64,000 nt of DNA from Rhizobium sp. FKL33 (lineage in GTDB: Bacteria; Pseudomonadota; Alphaproteobacteria; Rhizobiales; Rhizobiaceae), in NCBI RefSeq assembly GCF_005222915.1, contig NZ_STFX01000018.1:124001-188000 (forward strand), given 5' to 3'. The translations under genes and the position numbers were made by a program. This document shows, piece after piece, positions 51,706 through 60,897 of this stretch. The first letter of the stretch is position 1; the number at the start of each line of letters is the position of its first letter. The notes below the pieces were generated by a model. The model was not told the DNA's origin. It was given only the letters and a program-made list of their open reading frames with translations, and ran no database searches.

Positions 51706-52277
51706 GGCGAGTTTTCCTTTATGGTGTCTGGGAGGACGCGGAGTGTGACGGGGTCTAGGCTGGGGCCGTCGAACCTGCCGCTGAAGCGGTTCTTCTGCGC
51801 GATGGCCGCGCCGCTTGCGAGATCGAAGCAGGGATCGAGGATTGGTTTTTCGACGCCGAGCGTTTCGGCGGGCAGGCAGATCACGTTACGCCCGCCATAG
51901 GTCTCGACGCGGGTCGAGCCGGAGAGCGCGCCTCGACGAGACGCCGAGAGAAGCGCGGCGGTCGACAAGAACCCGGCCGGGCGCGGAGCGCCTTGGCAGG
52001 TCATGCCGGGCGGGCAGACCAGGTGCCGCATGTCGCCCGACATATCGACCTCTATCGTCTCCCGCGACCGCTCCATCCAGGCGGGAGCGCCGCCGACAAT
52101 CGAGAGGGTGTCGCCATCCCGGCGGATTTCAACAGCGGCGACATAGGTTGGCTCTACTTTCGAACCGAGGACAACGAACTGGTTCGGCAAATCCTTCGCC
52201 CAGGCGGCGATATCGATCTCCTGGCCCGGAGCCGAGGCGGCGACGGCGATCGTGAGCGCGAAAACGAGACCGGTCAC
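51702..52277 (-). CDS. secreted hypothetical protein in the purine operon
   Basis: 191-residue protein of unknown family. It starts with GTG and a short hydrophobic stretch (LVFALTIAVAASA) ending before PGQE, consistent with a signal peptide. Four Cys residues lie as CPPGMTC and CLPAETLGVEKPILDPC, so disulfides in the periplasm are possible. It begins at the adenosine deaminase stop (TAGTG) and overlaps the BMP gene by four bases, so it is tightly coupled to import. No catalytic motif is recognisable. Confidence 0.65.
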   Translation of the reverse strand: MTGLVFALTIAVAASAPGQEIDIAAWAKDLPNQFVVLGSKVEPTYVAAVEIRRDGDTLSIVGGAPAWMERSRETIEVDMSGDMRHLVCPPGMTCQGAPRPAGFLSTAALLSASRRGALSGSTRVETYGGRNVICLPAETLGVEKPILDPCFDLASGAAIAQKNRFSGRFDGPSLDPVTLRVLPDTIKENSP

Positions 52278-53266
52278 TATGCAGCGAGGTCTCCGAGCAG
52301 TTTCGACTTCAGCTCATCCGGCGCAAACGAGGCCTTGATGGACGTTGCGGCGACGCTGCGCACCGTCTCCCGGTCCCAGCCGAAGGTTTCGGCCGTGCGG
52401 GCATATTCGCTCGGCAGGTCGAGCCGCAGCAGCGCAGGGTCGTCGGTGTTGACCGACACCGGCACGCCGGCGCGACGCAGCCGGTCGATCGGATGTTCGC
52501 CGAGTTCCTTGTAGAGACCGAGCGTCAGATTCGAGGTCGGGCAGACGCCGAGCGCGATCTGGCGGTCGGCGAGGATGCCGACAAGCTCCTCGTCCTCGAT
52601 CGCGCGGACGCCATGGTCGATGCGATCGGCGCCGAGCAGAAAAATCGCATCCCGCACGCCCTCGGCGCCGCTCGATTCCCCGGCATGGGCGGTGCGCTTG
52701 AGCCCGCCGCGACCGGCAAGCTGGAACGCCTCGGCAAATTTTGGCCCTGTGCGTCCGGCCGCCGCTTCATTGCCGTCGACCGAAAGCGCGACAACGCGCG
52801 GATGCCTGAGCCGCAGCAGCTCCTCGACCACCTCGATCGCTTCGGAAGACGTCTGCTGCCGGAGCAGCGAGATGCAGAGGCCCACCTTCGGCAGACCATC
52901 CTCTTCAGCCGCAGACAGACCGGCGTCAAGCCCGTCGATCAGCCCCGCGAGATTGCCTTTCCAGCCTGACCAATGGGTCGGATTGACGATCAGATCGGCA
53001 TAGCCGACGCCCGCAGCGGCCATTCGCCCGGCAAAGGCATAGGCGGATTTGGCGAGCTGGTCGCGGCTCCGGGAAAGCCCGCAGATGAAGTCGAGAAATT
53101 CCAGGAAATCGGCGAGGCCGGTGAAATCGAGCAGGCGGTCCTCGGGCCGCGGCAGCTCAACGCCGTTTTCCCGCGCCAATTCCACGATCGTTTCCGTCCC
53201 GAAGCATCCTTCGAGATGAATGTGGATCTCAGCCTTGGGCAGAGAGAGGAAGTCGATGGAGGTCAT
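52277..53266 (-). CDS. add: adenosine deaminase
   Basis: 329-residue adenosine/AMP deaminase family enzyme. Metal and catalytic motifs are KAEIHIHLEG at the start, KRTAHAGESSG (catalytic His and Glu), DRIDHGVRAIED and VSVNTDDPALL. It converts adenosine to inosine; bacterial members of this length also include adenine deaminases, so the base rather than the nucleoside is possible. It is the first gene of the minus-strand importer operon. The LysR gene ends 94 bp upstream on the same strand. Confidence 0.88.
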   Translation of the reverse strand: MTSIDFLSLPKAEIHIHLEGCFGTETIVELARENGVELPRPEDRLLDFTGLADFLEFLDFICGLSRSRDQLAKSAYAFAGRMAAAGVGYADLIVNPTHWSGWKGNLAGLIDGLDAGLSAAEEDGLPKVGLCISLLRQQTSSEAIEVVEELLRLRHPRVVALSVDGNEAAAGRTGPKFAEAFQLAGRGGLKRTAHAGESSGAEGVRDAIFLLGADRIDHGVRAIEDEELVGILADRQIALGVCPTSNLTLGLYKELGEHPIDRLRRAGVPVSVNTDDPALLRLDLPSEYARTAETFGWDRETVRSVAATSIKASFAPDELKSKLLGDLAA

Positions 53267-53360
53267 GCCGGTTCGCCTTATGGACAGGCGTCAGACTTCC
53301 ACCAGCTTCACGACTGCACAAGAAGTGTTTTCCGCATGAAGCGTACGAATTTTTGCAACG

Positions 53361-54293
53361 CTAGCGAATTGTGTCCATCGGCGGGCGCGCCAGTTGGATC
53401 GACTGGAGCGCCGCCTTGATAATGTCGATCATCGCCTGCGCGGCCGGCGGTGAACGACGATTGGAGGGGACGGCGATCACCAAAGTCTCCTCTTCGAGCT
53501 TCCGGTCTTCGATTGGCAGAAATGCGAGCTCACCGCGGGCCACCTCGGAATGGACATCGAAAATGGAGAGTATCGCGACGCTCTGGCCAATCCGCAGCAT
53601 CGATTTCATCAGCGTGATCGAATTGGTGGTCACCGCTGCCGCCAGATCGACATGCGCCTCCTGAAAGGCGATTTCAATGAATTTGCGGATGCCGATCGAG
53701 CGGTCGGGGAGGATGAAGCCGTGACGCAGGCAGTCGGCCAGCCGGGGAGCGCGACTTGTCGCCAGCGGATGGTTGGCCGCCATCACCAGCCCGGGCCTCG
53801 CCTTGAGACTATAGACGACATCGGCCTGAAGCCGGGTCGGCGGGTTGAAAATCAGCGCCATGTCGATCTCTTTCGCCGTGAGGCGGCGCAGGAGATCATC
53901 GCCGCCGCCGATGACCACGTCGGTTTCGACAAGCGGCATTTCCGTCTGCAGCGCCTTGATCGCGTCGGGCAGGAAGGCCGCGGCGAAACATTCCATCGCA
54001 CCGATCGAGATCGAGCCGCGTCGCTGCCCCTTGAGATCGCGCAACTGGCCGGCCGCAATCTCCTGCTCGCGACGCCATCGCCGGATATCGGCGAGCAACC
54101 GCTCGCCTGCCGCAGTCGGCCTCACCCCACGCGGCAATCGCTCGAGCAGGGGCAGTCCGACATCCTCTTCCAGGTTGAGGATCTGCCGGTTGATGGCGGA
54201 GGCCGACATGTTGAGTTTTTCGGCCGCGCGACGGAAAGAGCCGGCGCGCGCGACGGCGTCGAGAAGGACGGCTGAGGCGGAGATCAGTTGCAT
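53361..54293 (-). CDS. LysR family transcriptional regulator
   Basis: 310-residue LysR regulator with helix-turn-helix AVARAGSFRRAAEKLNMSASAINRQILNLEEDVG and an effector domain (GSISIGAMECFAAAFLPDAI, VDLAAAVTTNSITLMKSMLRIGQSVAILSIF). The ATG ending at 54293 begins the usual LysR start; an upstream codon at 54353 would add 20 residues of non-family sequence. It is divergent from the CDA-fold deaminase gene and precedes the add operon, so it is likely to regulate purine use. Confidence 0.85.
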   Translation of the reverse strand: MQLISASAVLLDAVARAGSFRRAAEKLNMSASAINRQILNLEEDVGLPLLERLPRGVRPTAAGERLLADIRRWRREQEIAAGQLRDLKGQRRGSISIGAMECFAAAFLPDAIKALQTEMPLVETDVVIGGGDDLLRRLTAKEIDMALIFNPPTRLQADVVYSLKARPGLVMAANHPLATSRAPRLADCLRHGFILPDRSIGIRKFIEIAFQEAHVDLAAAVTTNSITLMKSMLRIGQSVAILSIFDVHSEVARGELAFLPIEDRKLEEETLVIAVPSNRRSPPAAQAMIDIIKAALQSIQLARPPMDTIR

Positions 54294-54401
54294 TTCATCA
54301 TGGCCAGCGTTGCGTTTTTTCGAACGATAGAATCGAAAATCGACGCTTGTCATTCATTTTTTCATCGCGCACCTTGCGACGCAATCATAAGGGGCAGCGC
54401 A

Positions 54402-54887
54402 ATGACGGCATCACCGGCACTCGACCACGAGCATTTTCTCCGGCGGAGCTTTCAGGTGGCGCGGCGGGCGCTGGAATGCGGCAATCACCCCTTCGGCGCG
54501 ATCCTGGTGGGACCCGACGGCACGGTGCTAATGGAGCAGGAAAACGCCTATCAGCCGACCCGCGACATGACGGGGCATGCCGAACGCGTGTTGATGACCC
54601 GGGCCTCGCAAAGCTATTCGCCGGCGTTTCTGCGCGATTGCACCATGTACACCTCGGCCGAACCCTGCGCCATGTGCGCGGGCGCCGCCTATTGGGCCGG
54701 AATTGGTCGCGTCGTCTACGGATTGAGCGAAAGCCAGTTGAAAGACATCACCGGCAACCATCCGGAAAATCCGACACTGGATCTACCCTGCCAGGTGGTG
54801 TTCGCGGCGGGACAGCGGCGCGTCGAGGTGATAGGCCCGATGTTGATCGACGAAGCCAAAGACTTGCACAAGAATGTGTGGGGTTGA
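54402..54887 (+). CDS. CDA-fold nucleobase deaminase (GuaD/TadA-like)
   Basis: 161-residue zinc-dependent deaminase. The zinc site is His59-Ala-Glu61 (TGHAERV) and Cys89-Ala-Met-Cys92 (SAEPCAMC), preceded by GNHPFGAILVGPDG, which resembles guanine deaminase GuaD and other CMP/dCMP-type deaminases. Substrates in this group include guanine, cytosine and adenine in tRNA; free purine is suggested by the neighbours. It is divergent from the LysR gene, 108 bp apart. GGGG-containing ribosome site precedes the ATG. Confidence 0.82.
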   Translation: MTASPALDHEHFLRRSFQVARRALECGNHPFGAILVGPDGTVLMEQENAYQPTRDMTGHAERVLMTRASQSYSPAFLRDCTMYTSAEPCAMCAGAAYWAGIGRVVYGLSESQLKDITGNHPENPTLDLPCQVVFAAGQRRVEVIGPMLIDEAKDLHKNVWG

Positions 54888-55161
54888 AGGCGATTTCGAT
54901 TCCATCACGGCGCCATCGGAATGCGAGATGTCAGACAGCGGCGAGGTCTCTCCATTCGTAACTCCTCCGAAGATAGCTTTCCAAAACTCCTGGCAAATCC
55001 CTGTTCCACCCGTCGGCATCGTCAACGGAAAGAATGGCCCTGTGCAGCCCGCAAAATAAACTGCATCTGTGTTCAACAGGCCTGAAGAAAGGATCTAATA
55101 AACCGCTTTACAAAGCCGTTTGCCGGCTTATGCTGCCCTGCAAAAAGCAGGGGATTTTACC
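54888..55161. other. 274-bp gap upstream of the 55162 amidohydrolase
   Basis: No convincing gene. The right end carries two adjoining palindromes at 55099-55122 that resemble LacI-family operators. The rest is unassigned. Confidence 0.55.
55099..55122. promoter_or_regulatory. two adjacent LacI-type palindromes
   Basis: TAAACCGCTTTA (55099-55110) and CAAAGCCGTTTG (55111-55122) are palindromic at the four outer base pairs of each, and lie back to back 40 bp before the 55162 gene. Closely similar sequences occur at 60834-60845 and 60898-60911. Confidence 0.65.
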
Positions 55162-57024
55162 ATGAGGCTTCCTGAAGACCTTATCCTGAACGCCGCCGAT
55201 GACATCGCCATTCGTCAGGATCTCACGCTCACCGCGCTCGGCAAGAGACCTGCCGATTTGGCTATCCGGGTGGGACGCCTGCTCAATGTCCATTCGCGGC
55301 TATGGGCCACCGATCAGGAAATTGTCATCAAGAACCGACGCATCGCGTTTGTTGGCCCTGCGGGGACTTTTCGCGGCGAGGTCAGGGAGCGGCTCGAATT
55401 TCCGGATTTGTCCGCTGTTCCTGGCTTCGGCGAGGTCCACAAGCATATCGAAAGCTCGCATCTGACCCCGGAATACGAGGCGGCGATGGTGCTGCCGCGC
55501 GGCAATACATGGACCTGTGAGGCCAGTCATGAATTCGCCAATGTCAATGGCGGCCGCAATACGGAATTCTGGCAGCGCGCCCGACGCGCGGGATGCCGTC
55601 ACAAGATCTTCATTCAGCCCGGCTCCGCCGTTCCGCCGAGCGGATGGGAAACATCCGGTGGTTACTATGGCTATGAGGAGCAAAGCCTTTTCCTCAAGAA
55701 CGATCTCTCCGTCGTCAGCCTCGACGAAGTGATGGATTGGCCCGCAGTCTGGAATCCCGAAAACCCGTCCTACGACCGGCTTTGGGGCATGATCAGGGCG
55801 ACCATCGAAAACAGGGGCGTGGTGGAAGGCCACGGGTCGGGGCTGTTCGAGCCGCATGACGCCAGCGCCTATGCCGCGGCGGGTCTGACGTCCGATCACG
55901 AAGTCTGGACCCTCGAAGAAGCCTGGGCCAAGCTCAATCGCGGCGTTTTCATCGAAATCAGGCCCTTCAACTATCCGGAAGTCCTGCCGGGCCTGCTTGA
56001 AGGAGGCTTGACCGACTGGTCGAACATCGCCTTCACCACGGACGACCGCAGCGCCACCGACACTTTGCGGCTGGGCGCGAGCGACTACAATATCCGTCAC
56101 GCGATCGAACACGGCGTGCAGCCCGAAATCGCCTATCAATGCGTGACCCTGCATCCGGCGCGCCATATGCGCATCGACGCCTGGGTCGGATCGATCACGC
56201 CGGGACGGTATGCCGATATCGTCCTGCTCGACGATGTCGAACGGGTGTCCATCGCCAAGGTCTTCGCCGACGGCCGGCTTGTCGCCGACAACGGCGCCTA
56301 TTGCGGCGAAATTTCCGCGATCGACTGGCCGGACTGGGCCAGGGACACGATCCATATCGGTCGAGCCCTGACGGAAGACGATTTCAAGGTCGCCGCCGAA
56401 CCGGACCGGACCCACATGAACGCGGCCGTTCTTCGGCCCTTCCACTGGAACCAGGAGTTCCTCACTTTCGAACTGCCGGTGAAGGACGGCGCCGTCGAAA
56501 GGGACGCGTCGCGCAAGATCACAAAATTCTCGATCATCGATCGCTACTCGGGCGAAGCGAACATGGCTTCGATGTTCTGGATAGGCTGCGGGCCCGCAGA
56601 TCCCGACACGGCTCTTGCCTGCTCGGTGGCGCATGACTCCCACAATGTCTGGACGATCGGCTCATCCGACGCGGCCATGGCGCTTGCCGTCAACCGCCTG
56701 TCCGAGAATGGCGGAGGCTGGGTTCTCGCGCATAAGGGCGACATCATCGCCGAGGTGGTGTTCGAAATCGGCGGTCTGATGACCGCCCGTCCGGCCGAAG
56801 CGCTCGACGCGGATATGCAGCGGTTCATCGAGACCGCAGAGCAATTGAACTGGATGTACGAACCTTCGGTCAACAAGAACTGGAAGCCGGGATTTCCCGA
56901 GCATCTGATCTTTGCGACCCTGACCTGCGCGCCCTGGCGCTGGGTGCTCGTCGCGCCACATGACAAGGCCCCGCAGGGCTTCGTGAACGTCCAGACGGGA
57001 CAAACACATCCCATCGTCTGGTGA
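55162..57024 (+). CDS. adenine deaminase-like amidohydrolase
   Basis: 620-residue adenine deaminase family member. It has GFGEVHKHIESSHLTPEYEA (HxH metal site), VVEGHGSG, GLTSDHEVW and FTTDDRSATDT, and the C-terminal CSVAHDSHNVWTIGSSDAAMALAVN that is standard in the family. It ends PWRWVLVAPHDKAPQGFVNVQTGQTHPIVW, matching the paralogue at 58816, with which it is plainly similar over the full length. The ATG at 55162 is 40 bp after two LacI-type palindromes; an upstream in-frame start at 55120 would overlap an operator. Deamination of adenine or a related 6-aminopurine or pterin-like ring is the likely reaction. A GATase-like gene follows 19 bp downstream. Confidence 0.83.
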   Translation: MRLPEDLILNAADDIAIRQDLTLTALGKRPADLAIRVGRLLNVHSRLWATDQEIVIKNRRIAFVGPAGTFRGEVRERLEFPDLSAVPGFGEVHKHIESSHLTPEYEAAMVLPRGNTWTCEASHEFANVNGGRNTEFWQRARRAGCRHKIFIQPGSAVPPSGWETSGGYYGYEEQSLFLKNDLSVVSLDEVMDWPAVWNPENPSYDRLWGMIRATIENRGVVEGHGSGLFEPHDASAYAAAGLTSDHEVWTLEEAWAKLNRGVFIEIRPFNYPEVLPGLLEGGLTDWSNIAFTTDDRSATDTLRLGASDYNIRHAIEHGVQPEIAYQCVTLHPARHMRIDAWVGSITPGRYADIVLLDDVERVSIAKVFADGRLVADNGAYCGEISAIDWPDWARDTIHIGRALTEDDFKVAAEPDRTHMNAAVLRPFHWNQEFLTFELPVKDGAVERDASRKITKFSIIDRYSGEANMASMFWIGCGPADPDTALACSVAHDSHNVWTIGSSDAAMALAVNRLSENGGGWVLAHKGDIIAEVVFEIGGLMTARPAEALDADMQRFIETAEQLNWMYEPSVNKNWKPGFPEHLIFATLTCAPWRWVLVAPHDKAPQGFVNVQTGQTHPIVW

Positions 57025-57043
57025 AAAAAGGGAGGAAAAAACA

Positions 57044-57790
57044 ATGGCGTTGAAGATCCTGCTCGCGGGAGAATCCTGGACCTCGCTCGGCCTTCATCTC
57101 AAGGGCTTTTCGCTTTACACGACCGGAGCCTATGAGGAAGGCGGAAAACCGCTGATCTCGGCTCTGGAGCGGTCGGGACATCAGGTCGACTATATGCCCA
57201 ACCATCTCGTCCCCGAGCGCTTTCCGATCACCCAAGAGCGCCTTTCCGACTATGATGTCGTGATCCTTTCGGATATCGGCGCCGATACGTTTCTTCTGCA
57301 TCCCGACACACTGCTCAGGTCGCAGCGCCGACCGAGTGCGCTGAAGACCATAGCGGATTACGTCGCTTCGGGCGGCGGCCTGTTGATGATCGGCGGCTTC
57401 ATGAGCTTTTCGGGGTTTGGCGGCAATGCCTGCTATCACAACACGGTGCTGGCCGATGTCCTGCCGGTGCGGATGCTCGGCCATGACGACCGGGTCGAAT
57501 GCCCTGAAGGCGTCAACCCGTCAATCGCCGCCGCCCATCCCGTCACCGCTGATCTGCCGCGCGATTGGCCACATTTTCTCGGCTATCAGCGTCTGATCGC
57601 CAAGGAGGGATCGGAGGTTCTTCTGACCGTGGGCGCTGATCCATTCCTGACGCTCGGCCAGCATGGACGCGGCCGGACGGCCGCCTTCGCGTCGGATTGC
57701 TCGCCGCATTGGGGATCCCCGGAGTTTACCGGATGGGACCATTATGCCGCCTTCTGGAGCAGTCTGGCGGGCTGGCTGTCCGGCCGGTGA
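57044..57790 (+). CDS. glutamine amidotransferase-like protein (PF07090 type)
   Basis: 248-residue protein resembling the class I glutamine amidotransferase-like family. It starts KILLAGESWTSLGLHLKGFSLYTTGAYEEGGKPLISALERSGHQVDYMP, with YDVVILSDIGADTFLLHP and IADYVASGGGLLMIGGFMSFSGFGG in the middle. True amidotransferases have Cys at the nucleophile elbow; here the segment is GGFMSFSG, so the nucleophile appears lost or replaced. Its ribosome site is GGGAGGAAAAAAC. It is adjacent to the amidohydrolase gene; the two are presumably co-expressed. Role unknown, perhaps sensing or binding a metabolite. Confidence 0.72.
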   Translation: MALKILLAGESWTSLGLHLKGFSLYTTGAYEEGGKPLISALERSGHQVDYMPNHLVPERFPITQERLSDYDVVILSDIGADTFLLHPDTLLRSQRRPSALKTIADYVASGGGLLMIGGFMSFSGFGGNACYHNTVLADVLPVRMLGHDDRVECPEGVNPSIAAAHPVTADLPRDWPHFLGYQRLIAKEGSEVLLTVGADPFLTLGQHGRGRTAAFASDCSPHWGSPEFTGWDHYAAFWSSLAGWLSGR

Positions 57791-57793
57791 GCA

Positions 57794-58795
57794 TCAGACG
57801 AGCGGGGAGACCGATCTCCGCTCCACCAGTTCGACCGGCACCCGCGCGACCGGAGGGTCCTCGATCCCGGCAATCCGGCCGCGCAAGGCCGATACGGCCT
57901 CTCGCGCCAGTCCGGCGACGTCCTGCCGGATCGCGGTGACCGGCGGATCAAGAAAGGCCAGCGGCCCGGCGTCGTCAAACGTCACCAAAGAGAGGCCGCC
58001 GCCCATCGGAATTTTCCGGTCACGCAAGGTTTCGAGCGCGCCGAACAGAAGCTCGTCGCTCGCGACAAAGACACCCGTCACATCGGGATGCCAATCGAGC
58101 AATTGCCGAAGTGCGTCGCGGCCATGATGGATCGAATAGGCGCCAAAAAGAGCGACCGTCACCTCTGCTCCGGCCATCGCGGCCTCCTCACGAAATCCGG
58201 CAAGGCGCTCACGCGAACTCATGATGCCTTCGGGCCCGCCGATGAAGGCGAGATTGCGATGGCCGGCGCTCGTCATGTTGCGGGCCGCCAGCCGTCCGCC
58301 GGCGACATTGTCGGAAAACACCTTGGGAGCGTCGACGCCATCGATGTCCTCATCCACCAACACCACATTGCTGGATCGTCCGATGGCCGCCGTGAGTTCG
58401 CCGTCATCGACGTGATTGGTCGCGAAGATCAATCCATCAACGAAATTCCGACGAAGACGCTCGAGATAATGCAGCTCGCGTTCCTTCCGGTTGAGGCTCG
58501 AGTAAAGCATCAACGACAGGCCCGCCGCGCTCGCTTCGCGTTCAACCGCCGCAGCGAGCCGGGCGAAGAAGGGATTGTCGATCTCGGGAACAAGCAGCCC
58601 GATCGTATCCGAACGCCCCCGGCTCAGGCTGCGGGCATGCGGGTTCGGCTGATAGTTCAGCGTTTCGATCGCATGATCGATGCGCCCAGCGGTTTCGGGC
58701 GGCAGAGACAGCGATCCGTTGAGATAACGGGATACCGTCGCCGGCGACAGACCGGCGGTTCGCGCGACATCCTGCAGTGACGGCGGCTTCGCCAT
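57794..58795 (-). CDS. LacI family transcriptional regulator
   Basis: 333-residue LacI/GalR regulator. The N-terminal helix-turn-helix is SLQDVARTAGLSPATVSRYLNG, then the hinge HARSLSRGRSDTIGLLVPEIDNPFF and a periplasmic-binding-protein-like effector domain (VDGLIFATNH, RNLAFIGGPEGIMSSRERLAGFREEA, GLSLVTFDDAGPLAFLDPPVTAIRQD). It lies downstream of the 58816 amidohydrolase on the same strand and converges on the GATase-like gene. The operator-like sequences upstream of 55162 and around 60834-60911 are its best candidate targets; a purine or related base is a likely effector. Confidence 0.87.
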   Translation of the reverse strand: MAKPPSLQDVARTAGLSPATVSRYLNGSLSLPPETAGRIDHAIETLNYQPNPHARSLSRGRSDTIGLLVPEIDNPFFARLAAAVEREASAAGLSLMLYSSLNRKERELHYLERLRRNFVDGLIFATNHVDDGELTAAIGRSSNVVLVDEDIDGVDAPKVFSDNVAGGRLAARNMTSAGHRNLAFIGGPEGIMSSRERLAGFREEAAMAGAEVTVALFGAYSIHHGRDALRQLLDWHPDVTGVFVASDELLFGALETLRDRKIPMGGGLSLVTFDDAGPLAFLDPPVTAIRQDVAGLAREAVSALRGRIAGIEDPPVARVPVELVERRSVSPLV

Positions 58796-58815
58796 GGTCC
58801 TCCTCCCCTACCCCA

Positions 58816-60693
58816 TCACCATACGATGGGATGCGTCTCTCCTGTGCGGACATTGACAAACCCTTCGGGCGCCAGGGGGCCGGGCGCCACGAGCACCCAG
58901 CGCCAGGGCGCGCAGGTGAGCGTGGCGAAGGCGAGCCTTTCGGGAAAGCCGGGTCCCCACCGCGGCGAATAGGTCGGTTCATACATCCAGTCGATCGCCC
59001 TGGCGGCCTGATAGAGCGCTTCCATCTCGGTATGCAACTCTTCAGGCGGACGCTGCGTCATCAGGCCTCCGACCTCGTAACGCACCGTCGCGGCGAGCCG
59101 TCCCCGGTCCACCAGCGCCCAGCCGCCCTGATTATCGATCAGGGCGTTGACTGCTTGCGCCATTGCGGCGTCCGAAGAGCCGACAACCCAGATGTTGTGT
59201 TTGTCGTGCCCCATCGAGCACGCGAGCGCGCAGTCGGGCGTGGAAGGCCCCGTCCCTAGCCAGAACATACTGGCGGTTCGGCCTTCGCCGGAGAAGCGAT
59301 CGACAATCGCGAACTTGGTGACGTTCCGGGCGCTGTCTCGCTGCACCATCCCGTTTTCCACCGGCAGTTCCATGGTGATGAAATCGTCATGCCAGTGAAA
59401 AGGCCGCAAGAGCGCAGCGTTCATCGTTTCTCGGCCCGGCGCTGCGCGGATAGCAAAATCATCGGCCTTCATCCGCCTTTCGATGCGGACCGTGCGCGTC
59501 GCCCAGGTCGGCCAGGCGATTTCGGGCGTCTCGCCGACATAGCCCCCTTCATCGGCAACAAGGCGTCCATCGGCCCAGACTTTGCGGATTGAAAGGCTGG
59601 GAACATCGTCGAGCAGCACGATGTCGGCGCAGCGGCCGGGGGCGATCGATCCCACCCAGGGCGTCAGCCGCATATGACGCGCCGGATTGATGGTCACGCA
59701 CTGGATCGCGATTTCAGGCGCAAGGCCATTCTCGATCGCCAGGCGGACATTGTAGTCGGTCGCTCCCAGCCGGAGCGTATCCGAACAGGATCGATCATCG
59801 GTGCAGAAGGCGAATTGCGACCAATCGGCCTGACCGCGCCCGATGAGATCCCGGATGACCTCGGGAAGCGAATGCGGTCGGAGTTCGATGAACAGACCCC
59901 GGCGCAATTTGTCGAGGACTTCCTGCGATGTCCAGGCCTCGTGGTCGGACGCCATGCCCGCGGCGGCGAAAGCGCTGATCTCCACCGGATCGCGCATGCC
60001 GGCCGCATGTCCTTCGATGACGCCGCGCTGTTCGAACGTCGCCTGTATCATGCCCCAGATCCGATCGTGCGACGGGTTGTCCGGGTTCCAGACCGACGGC
60101 CAATCCATGACCTCGTCCAGTCCCGCCACCATCAGCGACGACGCCATGAAGCCAGACTGTTCGCCATGTCCGTAATAGCCCCCGCCCCATTCGTAGGCCG
60201 TCGGCGGCGTCGCCGAGCCTGGAAGGGGGAAGATCTTCAGCGGAGAGCCGTGGCGACGGGCCGTCATCCAGAATTCGAGATTGTTGGCGCCGTCGACATT
60301 GGAAAACTCGTGGCTCGCTTCGCAGGTCCAGGTATTGCCGTGAGGCAGGACCATGGCCGCTTCATATTCGGGAGTGAGGTGGGAGCTTTCTATGTGCTTG
60401 TGGACTTCGCCAAAGCCAGGAACCGCCGACAGGCCGCGTTCATCGATGCGGCAGGCAGTCTCCCCGCGCCATGTACCGGAGGGGCCAACATAGGCGATGC
60501 GCCGGCCGCTCATCACGATTTCATGGTCTTCCAGCCATTCGCGGCCATGAACATCCAGTAAGCGCCCGACGCGCAGGACGCAGTCGGCAGGGTGTTTCCC
60601 GAGGGCAGTGAGCGTCAGTCGCCGCCGAATGCGGACCTCATCGGCGCCGTTGATGAAAAGATCTTCTGGAAAACCGCCGTCCGATCCGATCAT
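58816..60693 (-). CDS. adenine deaminase-like amidohydrolase (paralogue of 55162)
   Basis: 625-residue paralogue of the protein at 55162, similar over its full length. It shares GFGEVHKHIESSHLTPEYEA, EGHAAGMRD, GMASDHEAW, FCTDDRSCSDT, SMGHDKHNIWVVGSSDAAMAQAVN and the end PWRWVLVAPGPLAPEGFVNVRTGETHPIVW. Metal-binding motifs are intact, so it should be active. It is the first gene of a minus-strand pair with the LacI regulator 20 bp downstream. Its promoter gap, shared with the plus-strand amidohydrolase at 60924, holds LacI-type palindromes. Different substrates for the two paralogues are possible. Confidence 0.83.
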   Translation of the reverse strand: MIGSDGGFPEDLFINGADEVRIRRRLTLTALGKHPADCVLRVGRLLDVHGREWLEDHEIVMSGRRIAYVGPSGTWRGETACRIDERGLSAVPGFGEVHKHIESSHLTPEYEAAMVLPHGNTWTCEASHEFSNVDGANNLEFWMTARRHGSPLKIFPLPGSATPPTAYEWGGGYYGHGEQSGFMASSLMVAGLDEVMDWPSVWNPDNPSHDRIWGMIQATFEQRGVIEGHAAGMRDPVEISAFAAAGMASDHEAWTSQEVLDKLRRGLFIELRPHSLPEVIRDLIGRGQADWSQFAFCTDDRSCSDTLRLGATDYNVRLAIENGLAPEIAIQCVTINPARHMRLTPWVGSIAPGRCADIVLLDDVPSLSIRKVWADGRLVADEGGYVGETPEIAWPTWATRTVRIERRMKADDFAIRAAPGRETMNAALLRPFHWHDDFITMELPVENGMVQRDSARNVTKFAIVDRFSGEGRTASMFWLGTGPSTPDCALACSMGHDKHNIWVVGSSDAAMAQAVNALIDNQGGWALVDRGRLAATVRYEVGGLMTQRPPEELHTEMEALYQAARAIDWMYEPTYSPRWGPGFPERLAFATLTCAPWRWVLVAPGPLAPEGFVNVRTGETHPIVW

Positions 60694-60833
60694 CCGACTG
60701 CCCTCCGCAGACGCTCAGCCGCATAGGCGGCGCGGCGTTTCGCCGACAAGGGACGCCCGCCGCCCGACAAGCAGATGAATTCGCACATGCACAAATTTTA
60801 ACCTCTCAAATTGATCGCAAATATTGTGTGCAA

Positions 60834-60845
60834 CAAAGCCATTTG
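60834..60845. promoter_or_regulatory. LacI-type palindrome CAAAGCCATTTG
   Basis: CAAAGCCATTTG with arms CAAA and TTTG differs by one base from CAAAGCCGTTTG at 55111-55122. It is in the divergent gap between the 60693 and 60924 genes. Confidence 0.65.
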
Positions 60846-60897
60846 GCAGATTGACTCCGGCGCTTCACATATAGTCTAGTACGGATGTAATTGTGTT

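Noticed and set aside
54783-55076. Short frames on both strands after the CDA-fold deaminase (also 54874-55059 on plus)
   Set aside because: One overlaps the deaminase end, neither has a ribosome site or family resemblance, and composition does not look coding.
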